NCBI RefSeq assembly: GCF_003725795.1
Contig: NZ_RBEE01000018.1
Coordinates: forward strand, 1-42,138
Length of the DNA: 42,138 bases
Source of the DNA: Pedobacter jejuensis
GTDB lineage: Bacteria; Bacteroidota; Bacteroidia; Sphingobacteriales; Sphingobacteriaceae
Direction of reading: 5' to 3'
Part shown: one piece after another, positions 1 to 8,172 of the stretch
Numbering within the stretch: position 1 is the first letter of the stretch
Layout: every line of letters begins with the position of its first letter
The notes under the pieces: generated by a model
The model's input: only the letters and a program-made list of their open reading frames with translations
Databases searched by the model: none
What the model was told of the DNA's origin: nothing
Translations under genes and position numbers: made by a program

Positions 1-17
1 TTGTTTAATACCCAAGG

Positions 18-123
18 GTGGGGTCAGCATCCGCCGGAATGTCAGTAAAAGCTTTAAATGGTTTTACCGTAAACCGGAATTGGAAAACATAATTGAGGGG
101 TCAACATGCTCCAGAATATCCAG
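18..123. repeat. Diverged GGGGTCA...CCGGAAT repeats, possible IS21-family end relic
   Basis: Around 18-45 the sequence reads GGGGTCAGCATCCGCCGGAA, and around 97-123 it reads GGGGTCAACATGCTCCAGAA; the two agree at most positions. A third, weaker match with the core AAACCGGAATTGG lies at 71-85. Multiple short repeats of the GGGTCA...CCGGAAT kind are known at the ends of IS21-family elements in Bacteroidota. No transposase gene is in the window, so this is either a solo end or the edge of an element cut off by the window boundary. The assignment is from pattern memory. Confidence 0.35.
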
Positions 124-453
124 ATTTTACCTTCCCGAAATTTTACAGAACTCTATTCATCACATTTATCTCCCAATCCATCAGATTTTAATAAGAGAAA
201 ATTTTTATTGAGCTAAATTCAAATTGTAAAATATAAAAGGACTTAATTAACTAACGTAATTTAAAACTTATTCGATAGTTAATTGGAAGCAACTCTATTA
301 CTAAGATGCGCAGGTAAAATCTGCATATAAATTAGTGATTAGCATCATGCCATTAATATTATAGCCATGGAATTCACCAGCAAGATCCCAAAATTGTGGC
401 AGAGGCATTGATTAATAATTATAGAAATTGTGTACCAAACTTAAATAATAAGT

Positions 454-484
454 AAAATTGCCACGACACCTGCATGGCAATTTT
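454..484 (-). terminator. Hairpin downstream of the beta-propeller gene
   Basis: AAAATTGCCA and TGGCAATTTT form perfect 10-bp arms around an 11-nt loop. On the minus strand the stem ends in four T, but no longer T tract follows. It lies about 107 nt past the stop codon at 591 and could end the long minus-strand transcript, although that distance is long for an intrinsic terminator. Confidence 0.35.
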
Positions 485-590
485 GGCACCGATTCACTGA
501 TATGAAAAAATTCTTAAAATATCACAACCTTCCTATAAAATTATAGGATATTAAAGCGCTGTATGATCATTTTTAATGGTTCATAAATAC

Positions 591-1601
591 CTATTTACCA
601 TACTGAAGAACCCGGAAAGTACCTGGGATCATTTTAGGGCGTTTTTGTCCTTCAGTAGTGCTTTTTTCGAAGGTTGCCGTTGGAAGAAAAAAATGGTGGG
701 TAACCGTATCAAGGGCAATTGTTCTAGCTCCTGGCTCAGACTTTATAGTTTCTTCAACTACAAATTTATCAGCTGAAACTTCTCTAACCACTGTTATAGT
801 TCCTTCTCCATTTGAGCTGTAGGCTAGTTTTGATGTCGCATCGAAAACCACACCGTCCGAACCATCACCAATTGGTAATTTAGCTATGTGTTTACCTGTT
901 TTAGCATCCAAAACAAGCATCACCTTATTAGAACAAACCGTGAATAATCTTGACGTAACCCGGTCAATTGCCAGTCCTGTTGGTTCTTCGCCACCAATAA
1001 GTTTATAGCGGGATAGCACCACAAAGCTCTTGCTATCTAAACAAACAATTTCATTGGTGTCTTCAATGTTTACGTAAATTTTTCCTTTTCCGTCAGACAC
1101 CCCAGCCTCTGGTTTTCCACCTAGTGGAATAGTTGCTACAACTCTATCTGTTTGTGGGTCGATAACAGTGGCATCATGGCTTTTTCCGTTGAATACAAAT
1201 ACTTTCTGCGAATAGTCATCAGAAAAGGTCGCATCAGGGTTTTGGCCAACATTAATTTGCGTTATCACAGTGAGGTTTCTTAAATCGAAAACAGTACATG
1301 TTGCTGTCTTGCCATTGGTTGTATAACCTTTGCCCAAAGCATTTGCAATGGCTATTCCGTGCACACCTTGCGTATTGTGAATTACACCAACTGAATCGCC
1401 AGTATTTTTGTTCAAGACATTTACCTGATTTCCGTGAGAAACAAAAAGGTTATTGTTCTTTTGATCGACAGTCAAATAATCCCATCCGCCGTTACTCCCT
1501 ATGGCGTGTGTGGCCAATAAATGCATACCCGTTTTCTTCTGGGCATTTACCAATAAGCAACTTACAGCCAACACAGCCAGCATTAGAATTTTCTTTTTCA
1601 T
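591..1601 (-). CDS. Secreted YVTN/YncE-type beta-propeller protein
   Basis: The protein has 336 residues. Residues 1-20 form a signal peptide (KKK start, hydrophobic core, cleavage after VNA), so it is exported. The rest is a run of about 40-residue blades with patterns such as DYLTVDQKNNNLFVSHG, GVHGIAIANALGKGYTTNG and GVVFDATSKLAYSSNGEG, typical of YVTN-family beta-propellers related to YncE. No enzyme active site can be named. Such proteins often act as periplasmic binding scaffolds. It follows the RND pump gene on the same strand after an 86-nt gap that contains an inverted repeat (1636-1677), so it may be co-transcribed as the last gene of the efflux block. The family assignment is firm and the role unknown. 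Confidence 0.85.
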   Translation of the reverse strand: MKKKILMLAVLAVSCLLVNAQKKTGMHLLATHAIGSNGGWDYLTVDQKNNNLFVSHGNQVNVLNKNTGDSVGVIHNTQGVHGIAIANALGKGYTTNGKTATCTVFDLRNLTVITQINVGQNPDATFSDDYSQKVFVFNGKSHDATVIDPQTDRVVATIPLGGKPEAGVSDGKGKIYVNIEDTNEIVCLDSKSFVVLSRYKLIGGEEPTGLAIDRVTSRLFTVCSNKVMLVLDAKTGKHIAKLPIGDGSDGVVFDATSKLAYSSNGEGTITVVREVSADKFVVEETIKSEPGARTIALDTVTHHFFLPTATFEKSTTEGQKRPKMIPGTFRVLQYGK

Positions 1602-1635
1602 CTGTTTAAATTTGTTTTCTTTTATGATTAAGCTG

Positions 1636-1677
1636 CCATGATTTGATCATTCCGTTGGTTGATTTTGAAAATCATGG
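1636..1677 (-). repeat. Inverted repeat between pump and beta-propeller genes
   Basis: CCATGATTT and AAATCATGG form 9-bp perfect arms with about 24 nt between them, in the gap between the RND gene (ending at 1688) and the next gene (starting at 1601). No clear T tract follows on the minus strand. It could attenuate transcription, act as an mRNA processing stem, or be an operator for the last gene. Confidence 0.4.
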
Positions 1678-1687
1678 TGGTTTCATT

Positions 1688-4600
1688 TTATTTTTGAGTT
1701 GAATTTTTGGAATAAAACTTATGTATAAGGCTTGGAAGTGCAATAAGTAGCAATGGCAATGCAACTAAAAAACCACCGATTACAGCAATTGCCAGGGGTT
1801 GATGAAGTTGTGCGCCTGCACCAATGCCTAGTGCCAATGGCATTAACGCAATGATCGCCCCTAAAGCAGTCATTAATTTGGGCCTTAATCTTGTTGAAAT
1901 GGCGAAAGTAATTGCATCATCTACACCTTTATCATGCAAAGATTCTTTAAACTGCAAAAAGGTAAAAATTGCATTTTCGCCAATAATGCCAACTATCATA
2001 ATTAACCCGGTGTAGCTGCCAACATTTAATGGGGTATCGGTTACAAAAAGCGCTAAATAACTGCCTGTAATCCCTAGGACGGAAATTAATAGAATTAAAA
2101 AAGCAATCTTGAAATCTTTAAAAAGAAATAAAATTACACTAAAAACCAGCAAACTTGATGCGATAAGGATGGTAAGTAATTCAGAAAAAGATTGCTGTTG
2201 TTCTTTATACGCGCCACCGTATTCGATATGATAGCCTGATGGCAGGTTCACTTTCGATTTTACAGATACCTGAATATCTTTCATTACACTCCCCAAATCT
2301 CTGTTATCTAATCTGGCGGTAATTGCACCTATGGTTTGCAGGTTCTCACGTTCTACTTCAGCACTTCCTGGTTTAAGTTCAACCCTGGCAAGGTTTTGAA
2401 TCGGAATTGCGGTGCCATCAGGTAGAAAAATCTTCATCTTCGAAATATCAGAAATACTAAATTTTCTACTGCCAGGATAAATCATCCTAATTGGGGAAAG
2501 CTGTTGTTTATCATACAAATCGCCTATAATATTACCTTGCAAAGCAGTTTGAACCTGCAATTGAAACGATGCCGGCATTATCCCATATTGGGCCAGCATT
2601 GTAAAATTAGGCTGAATATTTACAGTGGGTCCTGAAAGTACAATACCATCAAAAACATCGGCCGTTCCGCTTACTTTTGCAACCAGTGCGGCTACCTGTT
2701 TGGATAGCGCCTGCAGTTTTTGCTGGTCGTTACCAAAAATTTTTATTTCTATAGGTTGTGTCGAACTCATCAAATCGCCCAACATGTCGCCAATTACCTG
2801 ACCAAAATCAACTTTGAGTGCGGGTTGGGTGTTTTCAATATGTGTTCTGATGTCAGAAATGGTCTCATCTGTACTTTTTGTTCTATTGGCTTTGAGTTGA
2901 ATGAGATAATCGCCTGTATTAGGTTCGGTAATAAAAAAACCCATTTGCGTACCGGTTCTTCTAGAATAGGCCTGCACATCCGGAATCTTAACAATTTCCT
3001 TTTCAACTTCCCTCAACATTCTGTCGGTTTCCTCAAGTGAAGTGCCCGGAGGAGATGCGTAATCCAAAACGATGCTGCCCTCATCCATTTCCGGCAAAAA
3101 TCCTGTTTGTAGCCTTGGAAAAACAATTGTAATAGAGGCAATTAGTACCAGGATAAAAATAAAGCTAATATATGGCCGCCGGATAAAGTAGCGCACCCAG
3201 TTTTGGGATTTTACCTCATGTAAATCGGCCGCTTTGCCCAAAGCATTATTGTGTGAATCTTTGGTTAAAAGTAGATAAATAACGGGCAACCCAATCCAGG
3301 TAACAAAAAATGAGCAAACTAATGTAATGATCATGGTATTGGTCATCACCTGAAAATAAGAACCTGCAACACCCGTCATGAGCGCAAAGGGTATAAAAAT
3401 TACGATTGTACTGATGGATGAACCAAGCATTGCCGGAAAAAGATAATGAATGGCCCGGCCAAGTAAAGGAACGGTTGGTTCGTCGGGATGTTCCTCGTGT
3501 GTGCGATGAATTTGTTCTACTACCACAATGGCATCATCAATTATGAGCCCGATGGATGCAGCTATCGCACCCAAAGTCATGATATTTAAAGAGTAGCCGG
3601 TGCAGTAAAGTACAATTACAGTTAAACACAAAGTAACAGGAATGGTTAGGAGTATGGTAGCGCTGGCTTTAAATGAGCGAAGAAAAATGATGGCCACAAC
3701 AATGGCCAAAGCTAAACCAATCCACAAACTATCGCGAACGCTGTTTACCGATTCGTTAACAAAATCAGCCTGTACGTAATAAGGCCTGATTGCAATGCCC
3801 GGAGGAAGAATATTTTTGAGTTGATTAACTTTCGCTGCCATTTGGCTTGAAAGGTCGACCAGATTTGCATTGGGTTGCTTGATAACGGCAATTAGAATTC
3901 CATCTTTTCCATTAGCATTTATTCTGGTGTATTCAACGCTTTGCTGTATGCTTACCTTGGCAATATCGCTAATTTTTATCGTGCGGTTTCCCTTTCTTGC
4001 CAATACCAATTCTTCAAGGTCGCTTTTGGTTTTTACTGTGGCATCGGTAACAGAAAGATACAGGTAATTATGGTCAGTTAAATAGCCGTTCGATTTAATA
4101 AAGTTGGTTTGCGAAATCGCATTGCTAATCTGTTCTGGGGATATAGCAAGTGTTTGCATCTTTTGCACATCCATTTCCAGCCAGAATTCCTTATTCTTCC
4201 CTCCGATTACACGAATTTCGGATACACCTGCAACCTGAGAAAGAAAAGGTTTTACAGTATAAGAAGCGATTTTTTTTAGTGCTGCCGGAGAATAGTTATG
4301 GCTTTCTAAACTATATCCGCTTACAGGCAAAATCGAAGGATTCATTTTCTCCACCGAGATATTTACCCCGGCAGGAAGGCTTGCACTTATTTTAGCAATT
4401 TGCGATTCTATCTGCTGTTGGGAAAAATTAATGTCTGCTCCCGGATTCATGAATGCAGATAATTCGCAACTTCCTCTGCTGGTGGTACTTCTAACCAATT
4501 GTAAGTTAGGCACCTGTTTTACAGCATTTTCTAATGGGCGGGTTACGGTAACCACCATTTTATCTACCGGCTGCAGTTCTGCCTCGGCTATTATTTTAAT

Positions 4601-4726
4601 TTTCGGAAAAGTGATTTCAGGAAACAGGCCGGTTTTTAACTGCTGAAAAGAGTAAACACCACCAACAATGATAATTACCAGCACCGCCAATATTGGATTC
4701 TTATGGGAGATAAAATAATTTTTCAT
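1688..4726 (-). CDS. RND efflux pump, inner-membrane transporter (HAE type)
   Basis: The protein has 1012 residues, the usual length for an AcrB-like pump with 12 membrane segments and two large periplasmic loops. TM1 is at about 10-28, with the family sequence GLFPEITFP next to it. The TM4 motif GLIIDDAIVVVE places an adjacent Asp pair at 397-398, which fits the HAE (drug/solute) branch better than the metal branch, where a single Asp followed by Gly is usual. In the TM10 counterpart the sequence GIIGENAI puts Glu917 where AcrB has its relay Lys in KNAI. The gene begins 2 nt after the adaptor stop and completes a tripartite set with the adaptor and TolC-like genes. The substrate is unknown; the linked kinase, PepSY and PAP2 genes suggest an envelope-stress function. 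Confidence 0.95.
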   Translation of the reverse strand: MKNYFISHKNPILAVLVIIIVGGVYSFQQLKTGLFPEITFPKIKIIAEAELQPVDKMVVTVTRPLENAVKQVPNLQLVRSTTSRGSCELSAFMNPGADINFSQQQIESQIAKISASLPAGVNISVEKMNPSILPVSGYSLESHNYSPAALKKIASYTVKPFLSQVAGVSEIRVIGGKNKEFWLEMDVQKMQTLAISPEQISNAISQTNFIKSNGYLTDHNYLYLSVTDATVKTKSDLEELVLARKGNRTIKISDIAKVSIQQSVEYTRINANGKDGILIAVIKQPNANLVDLSSQMAAKVNQLKNILPPGIAIRPYYVQADFVNESVNSVRDSLWIGLALAIVVAIIFLRSFKASATILLTIPVTLCLTVIVLYCTGYSLNIMTLGAIAASIGLIIDDAIVVVEQIHRTHEEHPDEPTVPLLGRAIHYLFPAMLGSSISTIVIFIPFALMTGVAGSYFQVMTNTMIITLVCSFFVTWIGLPVIYLLLTKDSHNNALGKAADLHEVKSQNWVRYFIRRPYISFIFILVLIASITIVFPRLQTGFLPEMDEGSIVLDYASPPGTSLEETDRMLREVEKEIVKIPDVQAYSRRTGTQMGFFITEPNTGDYLIQLKANRTKSTDETISDIRTHIENTQPALKVDFGQVIGDMLGDLMSSTQPIEIKIFGNDQQKLQALSKQVAALVAKVSGTADVFDGIVLSGPTVNIQPNFTMLAQYGIMPASFQLQVQTALQGNIIGDLYDKQQLSPIRMIYPGSRKFSISDISKMKIFLPDGTAIPIQNLARVELKPGSAEVERENLQTIGAITARLDNRDLGSVMKDIQVSVKSKVNLPSGYHIEYGGAYKEQQQSFSELLTILIASSLLVFSVILFLFKDFKIAFLILLISVLGITGSYLALFVTDTPLNVGSYTGLIMIVGIIGENAIFTFLQFKESLHDKGVDDAITFAISTRLRPKLMTALGAIIALMPLALGIGAGAQLHQPLAIAVIGGFLVALPLLLIALPSLIHKFYSKNSTQK

Positions 4727-4728
4727 TG

Positions 4729-5655
4729 CTATTTTTGAATTTTTACCTTGGCGGTATCTGCAATTCCATAGTTTCCGGAGGTTATAATTCTATCTGTTTT
4801 CAGAAATTTCGGGCTCAATACCTCAGTCGTACTACTATTTTCAATACCTTTTTTAACGTTAATCTTTACCGCTGTAGAATCATTAATGAGTTTCATCACC
4901 CAAAATTCATCTTCAGTTTCGTTGGTCAATACAGCCGATTTAGGCAACACTTGAGCATTGGCATGACTTGCCTTGCTCAATCTAACTTTACCAATTAATC
5001 CCTCTGGGATATCTTTTACCGAGGGGACTTTGATAATGTATCGCTGTGTTTGAGCCAAAGAATCAACGGCAGGCATGGTTCCGGAAACGGTGCCAGCTAG
5101 TGTGGTTCCATCAGGCAGTAACACATTTACGTTTCCATTTTGCTTGATGATTTGATTGAGTTCGTAAGGCAGGTCTAATAGAAACACCAAACTGTTGCGA
5201 TTACTAATAGTTGCCAAAAGCTCCCCATCCTGTACATAATCGCCTTTCTGATGATTAACCTGAACAATAATTCCGCCTTGTTCTGCCCTAATATTTGAAA
5301 TGCCTGAAAATTTAAAACCCGGGTCGAGTTTATTTACAGTATTTCCTATCGACCTTGCCTCTTTGGTTATCAGGGTAAAAAGGTTTTGTCCAGTGCCTAC
5401 TTTTTTACCCGTTTGTACATTTGTTTTTTCAATATAACCATTGATATTTGCCTTTACAAAGCTCTTTTCCAGATAAGCAGAAACTGCCGAAAGCTCAACA
5501 TATTCGGCGAGCGAACTATCTCCTACGTATGTGATTTGTACAGGCGTAACTGGAGATGGCGTATCTTCGGCGGTTTCAGAGCTTGGGCTACTACAGGAAG
5601 AAAGTACAATAAGTAACAGCAAGTAGCCAAAAATTAATTTTAAGTATTTTTTCAT
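4729..5655 (-). CDS. RND periplasmic adaptor, lipoprotein
   Basis: This is a membrane fusion protein that bridges the RND pump and the outer-membrane channel. From the start chosen here (MKKYLK) it has 308 residues with a lipoprotein signal ending in VLSSC (Cys about 21). It has the lipoyl/barrel-sandwich pattern KANINGYIEKTNVQTGKKVG near the N terminus and its second half IRAEQGGIIVQVNHQKGDYV further on. It is short for the family because the coiled-coil hairpin between the two lipoyl halves is nearly absent. The ATG at 5655 overlaps the TolC stop as TAATG, which suggests translational coupling. An ATG at 5667 would add only MEPI in front of the signal peptide. Confidence 0.93.
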   Translation of the reverse strand: MKKYLKLIFGYLLLLIVLSSCSSPSSETAEDTPSPVTPVQITYVGDSSLAEYVELSAVSAYLEKSFVKANINGYIEKTNVQTGKKVGTGQNLFTLITKEARSIGNTVNKLDPGFKFSGISNIRAEQGGIIVQVNHQKGDYVQDGELLATISNRNSLVFLLDLPYELNQIIKQNGNVNVLLPDGTTLAGTVSGTMPAVDSLAQTQRYIIKVPSVKDIPEGLIGKVRLSKASHANAQVLPKSAVLTNETEDEFWVMKLINDSTAVKINVKKGIENSSTTEVLSPKFLKTDRIITSGNYGIADTAKVKIQK

Positions 5656-6902
5656 TATCGGTTCCAATAATTGTATTGATTGATAAGCTTTAAACGGTTG
5701 AAAGTGGTTTGCCGGAGTAAGTTTTTTGCAGACATATAGTTGTTGATGGCGATTACAAAATCAGCCACACGTAAATCTCCGGTACGCATAAGTTTGGCAT
5801 CCACATCAATTAATCCCTTGCTAAACCTAATCTGTTCATTAATTTTTCCAAAAAGGGCATCTGTTTGGATAATTTGTTGGCGTATTAAGTTGAGCTGTTG
5901 CTGCTGTTGCTTGCTAAAAAAATTACGATAAATGTTGATGGTTTCAGATGCCAGGCTCAGTTTGCTATACTGCATTTTTTTTTGGTGTCCATCATATATC
6001 GGAACCGAAAACGTAAAGCCTACACTTGTACCAAAATTTTTATAGGGCTGAAGCATTAATGAAGAGCTATATCCTCCGTTTGCAAAGACCCCAAGCTTGG
6101 GCTTATAATTCAGGTCAATGGCACTTTTTTCGTTTTCATTTTTTAGGCTATCCAACTGAAATTTCCGTTTAAAAAAACCCGTTTCCATATACAGCTTATC
6201 AGACTTGAGTTTTGGTTCACCAAGGCGAACTGATGCGGTATCAGTAATTCCCGACAAATAGTTGAGTATAGCCAGGTCATTTTTAAACTGCAACTCAGAT
6301 TGGCTCATAGCAAGTTCTTGTTGCTTAAGTGTTACCAAAAAAGTTAAATATTCAGATTGTTTATAGATGTTACTCCTGGTTAAGGTTTTTAGCAGCTGCT
6401 CTTCCTTTTGCAACAAGCTAACCACTTCAGTGTTAAAATTCACCTGATCCTGACTGGCGAAAGCAATAATATATTGTTCAGCGATAGATCGATTTAAATC
6501 GAAGGCAGACATTTGGGACGCATACTTAATCGAATCAACTTGCAGTTTTATGCTTTGCAATTGATTATTAAGGCGTTTTTTGTTAAACAGATTGTAGTTT
6601 ACATTCAATAATGCATCCAATGACTGGCCATTACTTAAAACTTCATCGTACCCGTAACCATGGATAACAGGTGCGTAAAGACCGCTTGATGTTGCAGTAG
6701 CCTGTGGTTTCGCTGTGGCACGCACAATAAGACTATCAATGCTTGCAGATTTTTGCTGATTCTCTAAATCTTTAAGTACGGGGCTTGACATCTTAGCCTG
6801 ATTAATATAAAAATCAAGATTTCTGCTTCGCTCCTGTGCATGTATTAAAAGAGAAGAACAGCAGAGTGCAAAGAGAAGAAAATGTTTAAATCTTATTTTC
6901 AT
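5655..6902 (-). CDS. TolC-family outer-membrane efflux protein
   Basis: The protein has 415 residues. A signal peptide ends near LLIHAQ (about 23). The mature part shows the two long helical repeats of TolC-like proteins: a first half with repeated Q/L-rich coils (NQLQSIKLQVDSIKY), a second with QQQQQLNLIRQQIIQTDALF, and segments such as GTSVGFTFSVPIYDG that match the conserved strand before the second coiled coil. It forms the outer-membrane exit duct for the pump encoded two genes downstream. It starts 15 nt after the PAP2 stop and its stop overlaps the adaptor start, so it is clearly in the operon. Confidence 0.92.
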   Translation of the reverse strand: MKIRFKHFLLFALCCSSLLIHAQERSRNLDFYINQAKMSSPVLKDLENQQKSASIDSLIVRATAKPQATATSSGLYAPVIHGYGYDEVLSNGQSLDALLNVNYNLFNKKRLNNQLQSIKLQVDSIKYASQMSAFDLNRSIAEQYIIAFASQDQVNFNTEVVSLLQKEEQLLKTLTRSNIYKQSEYLTFLVTLKQQELAMSQSELQFKNDLAILNYLSGITDTASVRLGEPKLKSDKLYMETGFFKRKFQLDSLKNENEKSAIDLNYKPKLGVFANGGYSSSLMLQPYKNFGTSVGFTFSVPIYDGHQKKMQYSKLSLASETINIYRNFFSKQQQQQLNLIRQQIIQTDALFGKINEQIRFSKGLIDVDAKLMRTGDLRVADFVIAINNYMSAKNLLRQTTFNRLKLINQYNYWNR

Positions 6903-6916
6903 CGCCTACAACTAAT

Positions 6917-7711
6917 TTACAATCTACCTGAGAGCATCAAACCCGATGCACCCGGTTGGTAAAAAGGCATCAGGGTAAACTTGCCCTCTTTTTTCTTATT
7001 GAAAATCTGTTTCATGTAAGGATAAATCAGGTAGGCAATTTTGGTTGAGGCAATACCAAATCCAGCACCTGCAACTACATCACTAAACCAGTGTTTGTTG
7101 TTGTACAATCTCAATGTTCCAGTTGCGGTGGCCACAAAATATCCGGCATAGCCTATCCAAGGATTTACATCATTGTACTCCTGATGCAAGAATTCTGCAG
7201 CCATGAAAGCAGATGCAGTATGGCCTGAAGGAAAAGAATTCTGACCATTTCCATTAGGCCGCTCCCTGCCAACGCCTTGTTTAACAAAATGAGTTGACAC
7301 ACCCATAATCGCAGCAGAAGTTGCGTAGAGCATAGTGGCATCAAAAAGATTGTGTTTACCTTTTATCCAGGAAAGATTTAATGCATACACAGCTGCTGCA
7401 GGTGCGAACTGTAGATAATCATCTACATGGGCTGCAAATAGTGGATGGTCTTCCTGCAATTCTGCCTTTGTGCTCAAATCAAGCTGCTGTAATGGTCCCT
7501 TATCATAAACCGCAGCAAAACCATAACCCATAAGAACTGCTGGTGCAATAAATGTTGCCACCTTAAATTGCTTTCTTGGTATTGTATTTCCAGCATACCA
7601 CCTACCCAAAGAATCTGGCGTAATTGTATTTTTTAACGAATCGACATTTTGTGCAAATGAAGATAGTGCTGCTGTAATAAACAGCAATACCAGGTACAGA
7701 AACTTGGCCAT
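6917..7711 (-). CDS. PAP2-family membrane phosphatase
   Basis: The protein has 264 residues with a signal peptide (cleavage near SSFAQ, about 21). All three type 2 phosphatidic acid phosphatase motifs are present: K144 with RP at 151-152, PSGH at 161-164, and R201...H207...D211 in RLYNNKHWFSD. It therefore removes phosphate from a lipid-linked substrate at the outer face of the inner membrane or in the periplasm. Candidates are undecaprenyl pyrophosphate, phosphatidate or lipid A; the sequence alone does not decide. It starts 2 nt after the PepSY-like stop and precedes the TolC gene by 15 nt. Its place behind a sensor kinase fits a role in envelope remodelling under stress. Confidence 0.9.
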   Translation of the reverse strand: MAKFLYLVLLFITAALSSFAQNVDSLKNTITPDSLGRWYAGNTIPRKQFKVATFIAPAVLMGYGFAAVYDKGPLQQLDLSTKAELQEDHPLFAAHVDDYLQFAPAAAVYALNLSWIKGKHNLFDATMLYATSAAIMGVSTHFVKQGVGRERPNGNGQNSFPSGHTASAFMAAEFLHQEYNDVNPWIGYAGYFVATATGTLRLYNNKHWFSDVVAGAGFGIASTKIAYLIYPYMKQIFNKKKEGKFTLMPFYQPGASGLMLSGRL

Positions 7712-7713
7712 AA

Positions 7714-8121
7714 TTATGGTTTCATTAGGTTTCCATTCGCATCAAACAACAGGTCTTTACCCTTAACTTCAGCTTCGTAAATTATAGCTCCATCTGCTTT
7801 GGTAATTTTAGTTGCCTCGGCAATTTTCATGCCTTTGAGTTTGGCCAGCACTAGCGCAGGAAGTTCACTTGATTGGATAGAAACCTCTGTTTCAAGTAAA
7901 GAACCTTTGACAGAATAAACCTCTGAATTTTCTTTACCATTTAAGGTAAAACCAGCCTCATAATTTTGTTTTTCTAACTCCCAGTTTACTTTAACACCCG
8001 GATGATTTTTAGCGAAAGTAGATTTAACCATGGAAGGCACTTTTGCTACAGATACTTTCTGTGCAAGTGTTATGGTAACTGTGCCAAACAGCATTAAAGA
8101 AATTCCTAAAAGCTTTTTCAT
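7714..8121 (-). CDS. Exported PepSY-like domain protein
   Basis: The protein is 135 residues long. Residues 1-20 are a signal peptide ending in TLAQ. The mature domain reads like the Bacteroidota PepSY-like family (also called putative beta-lactamase-inhibitor-like): a helix with FAKNHPGVKVNWELEK, then a strand pair with YEAGFTLNGKENSEVYSV and a C-terminal YEAEVKGKDLLFDANGNL. These are small periplasmic proteins found beside two-component systems, where a ligand-sensing or inhibitory role has been suggested but not shown generally. It sits 51 nt after the kinase stop and 2 nt before PAP2. Confidence 0.85.
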   Translation of the reverse strand: MKKLLGISLMLFGTVTITLAQKVSVAKVPSMVKSTFAKNHPGVKVNWELEKQNYEAGFTLNGKENSEVYSVKGSLLETEVSIQSSELPALVLAKLKGMKIAEATKITKADGAIIYEAEVKGKDLLFDANGNLMKP

Positions 8122-8172
8122 AATCTACATTTTTAATCAAAACTATTATGCAATTATGTAGGAATTCTGTAG

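Larger units (their letters stand above)
1..590. other. Gene-free left edge with repeats and hairpins
   Basis: No convincing reading frame is present. Three short related motifs lie within the first 123 bases (separate entry). A 10-bp-arm hairpin at 454-484 and a short perfect dyad at 531-548 (TCCTATAA, AA, TTATAGGA) lie downstream of the minus-strand beta-propeller gene that ends at 591. The rest is AT-rich sequence in which I see nothing. Confidence 0.6.

Noticed and set aside
1688..4726. CusA/CzcA-type heavy-metal pump
   Set aside because: TM4 has the adjacent Asp pair of HAE pumps, and no Met or His clusters are visible in the pump or adaptor.
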